Of a stretch of DNA of 9,856 nt, positions 5,116-9,856 are shown piece by piece. Where the stretch lies: assembly GCA_934467435.1 (NCBI GenBank), contig CAKSLR010000053.1, positions 1 through 9,856 on the forward strand, in the 5' to 3' direction. Both the position numbers and the translations under genes were made by a program. Each line of letters opens with the position of its first letter. Position 1 is the first letter of the stretch. Source of the stretch: an uncultured Eubacteriales bacterium (lineage in GTDB: Bacteria; Bacillota; Clostridia; Oscillospirales; CAG-272). Under the pieces are notes generated by a model. That model did no database searches. It saw only the letters and a program-made list of their open reading frames with translations, and had not been told where the DNA came from.

Positions 5116-8100
5116 ATGAAAGAGAAACTGCATGGTTTGGGTATGCGGTCACTTTCGGTTGTGCTGGCGGTGCTCACCGTTTTATATGTTTTGCCGCTTT
5201 CGGTGATGGCAGACGCATGGCGGCAGGACATGGGCGCTTCTTCGGCGGCAGGAACCGAAGGCACGCTGTCGTATGATAGGGAAGTGACGGAACTGACCGA
5301 GCGGCGGGAGGAAAACGTAAAACATTTCCGCCGGAAGGACGGTAGTGTTGTGGCGGTGGCGTACCCCGAGGCGCTGCATTACCGTGGGGAAGACGGAAGT
5401 TGGCAAGATATTGACCACCGCATGACGGACGCGGGCAACGAATATGTCAGCGGCGATCAGCGCGTGCGGTTTGCCAAAAAGATTGCGGGGAACGAAACGA
5501 TCTTTTTCCTGAAGAACGGAGAATACCATATACAGGTCGGGCTTTCCGGGGCAAAAAAGAATAGCACGGCGCAAGTGTCGAGCGGATCGGAGGTGGGGGA
5601 GAATATCCCGTTTCCCGCCTGGCTGCATTTGGAAAATCTGCATGCGGGGATTCTTTTTGCGGATATTCTGGACAACACCGACATCCGATATACCGTTGCC
5701 TCCCGGAATATCAAAGAGGACATTATCGTAAAAGCGCCGGGGGGAACTTATACCTATCACTTTTTGCTGAAACTGGAAAACCTGTGCGCACAGGCTGCCC
5801 CGGACGGAAGGATTCACCTGCATGACAAAAAGACCGGCGCCGTCCGCTATCGGTTTGCAACCGGGTATATGAGGGATGCGGCGGGTGCGGTCTCGTATGC
5901 TTTGCGTTATACGCTGGCAGACGGCGGAAACGGGAAATATACCCTGACGGTCGAGGCGGATCGTGCCTGGATGGAGGCGCCGGAACGGCAGTACCCCGTC
6001 TGCATCGACCCGCCGCTGGCAGCGGTCAGCACGGCGGATACCGTGGATACGGGGATTACCAAAGGCTCCCCGGATACCGCCTTTGCCACCGCGGAAACGG
6101 TTTCGGTTTCCGACACGGCGCGGATGTACTGGCGCGCTGCGGTTCTGCCGACCTTGCCTGCCGGGGCTTATCTGACCGATGCGGTGTTTTCGGTTTACCT
6201 TTCCGGGGCTTTTTCGGAAGGGGTCTCGGTCGGGGTCAGACAGGTTCTTTCTGCCTGGGGGAGCGACCTGACCTGGAACCGGACGCCGGATGCCGGCGGA
6301 ACCGAGGGGGAAACCGGCGTATCGGAGGATCGCCGTTTCCTGTTCCGGGGCGGAACGGTCTCGTTTCATGTACTTTCAACGGTGAGAGCGTGGTATGACG
6401 GCGCCAATTACGGGCTCGCCCTGACCGGGGATGACACAACCGCCGTCACCGTTGCCACCGGCAAACATACCATGGCATCCCACCGCCCTTCTTTGGTTGT
6501 GACGTACCGGGATATGAAGGGGATGGAGGATTACTGGTCCTACACGTCGCAAAATCTCGGGCTTGCCGGCAGCGGGCATGTGAATCTCGCCAGCGGGCAA
6601 CCGGTATTCTCGCTGCCGTTGCTGTCCGGCATGACGGGCGTGGTGCCTTACACCGCCGCGCTGACCTATCACGGGGCGATGGCGGGAAAGGCGCATACGG
6701 GCGGGGTAGCGCGCGTGGCACACAGGACGTCCCCGGCGCCGCTCGGGTTCCTGCTGAATTGCCGCGCCACCCTTACGGAACTCTCTCTGCCGACGGCAGA
6801 CGGGGGGAGTGCGACCCGTTTGGTATTTTCTGACGGCGACGGTACGGAGCATTATTTTTCGCCGGTGGATCAACTCGGCAATTACCTTGACGAGGACGGG
6901 CTGCGGCTGCTGTTGCACGTGGATCGGATCCGCAAGGTCTGTACCCTGACCGATGCCGACGGCAATCAATATACCTTTGAAAAGACCGCTACCACCGTGC
7001 CCGGTACGACAGCGGGGTATTACCTGACGTCCATGCAGGATACCTGCAAAAATACCCTGACCTTCACCTTTGATACCGCAGGAAACGTGACGGCGGTGGC
7101 GGTGCGCCCCTATGGGCAGATCGGCAGCATCACGCAGATGCACCTGTCTTATACAGCGGAGGGACAACTGTTTGCGGTCTGGGACGAACACTCCGGGCGC
7201 GGCGCGGTGCTTCGTTGCTCGGAAAGCCCCGGCGGTGCGATTTCCGCCACCGGCGGGGGATATTTGCGGGAAGTGGTTTTTGCACATGCGGCATCGCCCA
7301 CGCAGGCAACGTGGCAAACCTTTTTCCGGCAGAATACCAACGTCTCCCGGGGCACGGTGACGGTGGATGCCGTGGCATCCTATACTTATGACGTCGCCGG
7401 CAGGCTGCTCACCGCGCGCAACGGGATGACCGGCTATATGGTCCGTTATACCTATACCGACGGGCGCGTGACCCGGATTACGGAGTCTTCGGGCGGTACG
7501 GCGGGGCAGGAAATCACCCTTTCTTACGCAGCCTCCTATACCCGCCTGCGCAGTAGCGGAAACGATGACATCATCGATACCGACGACGATCTTCTGACAA
7601 CCTATACCTTTGATACCGCCGGGCGGAACATCGGATCCCATACCACAGATGTCGGCGGTACCCGCCTGTACGGTGCCAGCGGAACGCGGTATGCAGAGGA
7701 AACCGGGTCGGAAAACAAAATAAAGACCAGGGCAGAGACCGTAGCACGAACGGGGAATTACGTTCTGGACGGTAACTTCCGCGGCAACTCCGGTGCCTGG
7801 TCCGTCTCCGGTAATGCGAGCGTGGCAAACGGGAAAGGCTCTATCCCCCTATCGGCATCCCTCGGCAGCCTCTATCAGGTTGTGGCGCTTCCCGCCGGGG
7901 AATACACGTTGGCAGTACGCCTTTCCATCCATCAGGCAAGCGGTGCGACGGTGGAACTGAAGGCAACCTCGCTCAGCCATACGCAGCATCGCTATACCGA
8001 AACCGTGCCGGTCAACGCCGGTTACGCGAGCGGCACTTCTACTCTTGCGGAGTTGCGTTTCTCGTCCTCGCCCACAGGTTCGGCGTCGAGTGAGAATTTC

Positions 8101-9856
8101 CGCATTGCCATCGAGGCAAGCGGCGGCACCGCCTCCGGCGCTTTGGTGGAGATTGAGAGTGTGATGCTCTCAAGGACCGAGGGCTCCTCGGATTATAACC
8201 TCGTCACCGCGGGGCATTTTGAAGATACCGTTGACGGCGAAGCGAAACGGTATTTCACCATCGTGGAGGGCGAAGGCGCTACGTTGATCTCCGATGGGGG
8301 CAGAAAGTATCGTTCGGCACTGCACGGTCTGACACTGATGATGCGGGGAACGGGAAAGCAGGTGCCCTGCTACGCGGAACAGACCGTTTACACCGCGAGC
8401 CAGTGGATGCTGGATAATTACGGGCACTACTATGACGAAACGGAGCCGCGCGTGTTCACCGTTTCCGGTTGGGCGCTCGGCAGTGAACAGAGCGCGAATG
8501 AAGATGCCCTTTTTGAGATCCGCCTGATTCTGGTTTACTACAATTTGGCGGGACAGGAAGAGACGGTCACACACACGCTGCCGTTCAATAAATATCTGAC
8601 CGATTGGCAATACGTCTGCGCCGGCTTTGCCACCGACCCCGAAAAAGGAATGGTGAAGAGCGCGACCCTGCGCCTGTGTTACAGCGGCCATGCGGGGGAT
8701 GTCATGTTTGACGATCTTTGCGTGACGGAGGACAGCGCCGAGACGGCAAGTTACACCTATGATACTTACGGCAGAGTCCAAAGCTGCCGGCAGGGCAAAA
8801 ACACCACGTGGTATTATTATGCGGATCTGATCAACGGCAAACTGCTCTACACGCTGGCAGGGGACGGCACGGTGTATGAGTACGGTTATAACGAATTCGA
8901 TCAGATTCAGACTGTGAAGTACCGTCGGTACACCGCAGGCCCCATCACGCAATATACATACCTGGGGGCAAGAGAAAGTTCCGAGTTGCAGTCAACCACA
9001 ACCTACAATTATGATGAAACCACGCGCCTGCTCACTTCCGTAAGTACAGTCGGCACGGACGGGACCTGCACCGTCACCTCTTACCGATACGATACCTCGG
9101 GTTCGTCTCCCCTCTACGGTACGCTACTCGAGGAGACGGCGAGCGACGGCAGTTACACCCTGTATTTTTACGACAGGCAGAACGGATTTTTACTTGCCAG
9201 CGTACAGAGTGACGGCAACGGCACGGCATATACCTATGACAGCATCGGGAATCTGACGGGTGCGTACCCGATCACGTTCTCCCCCCAAACGGGGGGCGGC
9301 TATGTGCGGGATCCTTCCTGCACGGCCGAGGTTTCCTATACCTATGACGCCGCCATGCGCCTCTCGGGCATTGCGGTTGGGGGCGTGTCCTACACGTTCA
9401 CCTACGACAATTTCGGCAACCCGGAAGGCGTCTCTGTCGCCGGGCACGGCGCCCTTGTGTCCTACACTTACGGCGCGCGGAACGGCAAACCGGAAACGCT
9501 GACGTATGAAAACGGGCTGACTGTGCGGTACACCTATGATGCCCTTGACCGCGTAAGCGAGATCGGGTACCGCACCGGCGGCAGGGATGTGACGGCGTAC
9601 CGATACACCTATGACGCCGCAGGCAGGCTGTCTTATGTCGAGGATGTGGCGGAGGAACGGTTCACCCGGTATCAGTACCATGCAAGCGGGCAGATCGCCC
9701 GCGTGGTGAGCGGCAGTACCGCGACCGGGGAAAACGAAACGGGCGTCTCCTATACCTATGATGCGTTCTCCCGCATGAGCAGCGCCTCGCTCTCGCTGGA
9801 TTACCCGACGCCTGCCGGCGTCCGGCGGGATTCAATCGGGAACTTTTTCGCCTACA
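5116..9856 (+). CDS. Secreted RHS/YD-repeat protein with DNRLRE-like module (3' partial)
   Basis: The frame is open without a stop from the ATG at 5116 to the window end, giving 1580 visible codons. Residues 1-32 are a signal peptide: a basic start, a hydrophobic core (VVLAVLTVLYVLPL) and a likely cut after SVMA. Residues about 33-300 are the N-terminal region usual in clostridial RHS proteins (YPEALHYRGEDGSWQDIDH). Residues about 302-467 fit a DNRLRE-type domain (DTVDTGITKGSPDTAF, then SAWGSDLTWNRTP). From 473 (YWSYTSQNLGLAGSG) the RHS shell starts. YD-type repeats appear near 7063, 7381, 7447 and 7603, then densely from 8752 to the end, for example SYTYDAAMRL, YTYDALDRV and YTYDAAGRL. Two beta-sandwich, carbohydrate-binding-like modules (about residues 881-1018 and 1028-1205) interrupt the repeats. 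RHS proteins form a hollow shell, and many carry a variable C-terminal toxin; whether this one does cannot be seen. Transcription is likely from 4997-5025. Call of RHS family is firm; the binding-module call is tentative. Confidence 0.93.
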   Translation, partial: MKEKLHGLGMRSLSVVLAVLTVLYVLPLSVMADAWRQDMGASSAAGTEGTLSYDREVTELTERREENVKHFRRKDGSVVAVAYPEALHYRGEDGSWQDIDHRMTDAGNEYVSGDQRVRFAKKIAGNETIFFLKNGEYHIQVGLSGAKKNSTAQVSSGSEVGENIPFPAWLHLENLHAGILFADILDNTDIRYTVASRNIKEDIIVKAPGGTYTYHFLLKLENLCAQAAPDGRIHLHDKKTGAVRYRFATGYMRDAAGAVSYALRYTLADGGNGKYTLTVEADRAWMEAPERQYPVCIDPPLAAVSTADTVDTGITKGSPDTAFATAETVSVSDTARMYWRAAVLPTLPAGAYLTDAVFSVYLSGAFSEGVSVGVRQVLSAWGSDLTWNRTPDAGGTEGETGVSEDRRFLFRGGTVSFHVLSTVRAWYDGANYGLALTGDDTTAVTVATGKHTMASHRPSLVVTYRDMKGMEDYWSYTSQNLGLAGSGHVNLASGQPVFSLPLLSGMTGVVPYTAALTYHGAMAGKAHTGGVARVAHRTSPAPLGFLLNCRATLTELSLPTADGGSATRLVFSDGDGTEHYFSPVDQLGNYLDEDGLRLLLHVDRIRKVCTLTDADGNQYTFEKTATTVPGTTAGYYLTSMQDTCKNTLTFTFDTAGNVTAVAVRPYGQIGSITQMHLSYTAEGQLFAVWDEHSGRGAVLRCSESPGGAISATGGGYLREVVFAHAASPTQATWQTFFRQNTNVSRGTVTVDAVASYTYDVAGRLLTARNGMTGYMVRYTYTDGRVTRITESSGGTAGQEITLSYAASYTRLRSSGNDDIIDTDDDLLTTYTFDTAGRNIGSHTTDVGGTRLYGASGTRYAEETGSENKIKTRAETVARTGNYVLDGNFRGNSGAWSVSGNASVANGKGSIPLSASLGSLYQVVALPAGEYTLAVRLSIHQASGATVELKATSLSHTQHRYTETVPVNAGYASGTSTLAELRFSSSPTGSASSENFRIAIEASGGTASGALVEIESVMLSRTEGSSDYNLVTAGHFEDTVDGEAKRYFTIVEGEGATLISDGGRKYRSALHGLTLMMRGTGKQVPCYAEQTVYTASQWMLDNYGHYYDETEPRVFTVSGWALGSEQSANEDALFEIRLILVYYNLAGQEETVTHTLPFNKYLTDWQYVCAGFATDPEKGMVKSATLRLCYSGHAGDVMFDDLCVTEDSAETASYTYDTYGRVQSCRQGKNTTWYYYADLINGKLLYTLAGDGTVYEYGYNEFDQIQTVKYRRYTAGPITQYTYLGARESSELQSTTTYNYDETTRLLTSVSTVGTDGTCTVTSYRYDTSGSSPLYGTLLEETASDGSYTLYFYDRQNGFLLASVQSDGNGTAYTYDSIGNLTGAYPITFSPQTGGGYVRDPSCTAEVSYTYDAAMRLSGIAVGGVSYTFTYDNFGNPEGVSVAGHGALVSYTYGARNGKPETLTYENGLTVRYTYDALDRVSEIGYRTGGRDVTAYRYTYDAAGRLSYVEDVAEERFTRYQYHASGQIARVVSGSTATGENETGVSYTYDAFSRMSSASLSLDYPTPAGVRRDSIGNFFAY
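8752..9762 (+). repeat. YD-repeat array within the RHS gene
   Basis: At least ten YxYD-type units lie here. The core codons for YTYD recur nearly unchanged at DNA level: TATACCTATGA(C/T) at 9229, 9337 and 9751, and TACACCTATGA(C/T) at 8752, 9529 and 9604. The units differ outside the core and are spaced irregularly, as expected for RHS strands of the beta shell. Earlier units at 7063, 7381, 7447 and 7603 are cut off from this array by the two inserted modules. Confidence 0.85.

Noticed and set aside
5182..7641. Two long minus-strand ORFs (5182-6369 and 6376-7641), about 400 codons each
   Set aside because: They are antisense to the RHS gene, whose protein has clear domains in the plus frame. 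Their products are Arg/His/Pro-rich with no recognisable domain, as expected from antisense reading of GC-rich codons, and they lack ribosome sites.
8170..9681. Minus-strand ORFs at 8170-8952 and 9190-9681
   Set aside because: They are antisense to the YD-repeat part of the RHS gene and show no family features.

Overview
The window reads as chromosomal DNA of a moderately GC-rich Gram-positive anaerobe of the Clostridia (Bacillota) type. The support is the strong purine-rich Shine-Dalgarno sites, a sigma-A-like promoter, a Cys/His-repeat surface protein of a kind common in uncultured gut Clostridia, and an RHS protein with a DNRLRE-like module. This placement is inference from protein style; there is no rRNA or marker gene to fix it.

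Layout: (1) 1-2121, plus strand: the 3' part of a gene for a membrane-anchored surface protein, made of 39-residue Cys/His repeats, a helical stalk, an X2-like beta-sandwich and one C-terminal membrane helix. (2) 2147-2180: a terminator hairpin that serves both converging genes. (3) 2216-3136, minus strand: a cytoplasmic GH43-like five-bladed beta-propeller glycosidase. (4) 3137-3624: a gap of almost 0.5 kb with no convincing gene but several inverted repeats, including a plus-strand terminator whose 5' arm can pair elsewhere, followed by a weak 54-codon ORF with a good ribosome site. (5) 3625-4860, minus strand: an M20 family metallo-amidohydrolase with all expected metal ligands. (6) 4861-5115: a divergent intergenic region with a strong plus-strand promoter, a weaker minus-strand promoter on the same bases, and a 14-bp hairpin. 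(7) 5116-9856, plus strand: the first 1580 codons of a giant secreted RHS/YD-repeat protein that runs off the end of the window with no stop codon.

The two outer genes encode exported, repeat-built proteins; the two inner minus-strand genes encode soluble metabolic enzymes (sugar and N-acyl amino acid or peptide hydrolysis). Nothing shows that the four work in one pathway. The open questions are the C-terminal end of the RHS protein, which lies outside the window and could carry a variable effector domain, the possible metal or disulfide chemistry of the Cys/His repeats, and the structured non-coding DNA at 3137-3624 and 4861-5115. No tRNA, rRNA, CRISPR array, transposase or integrase was seen.
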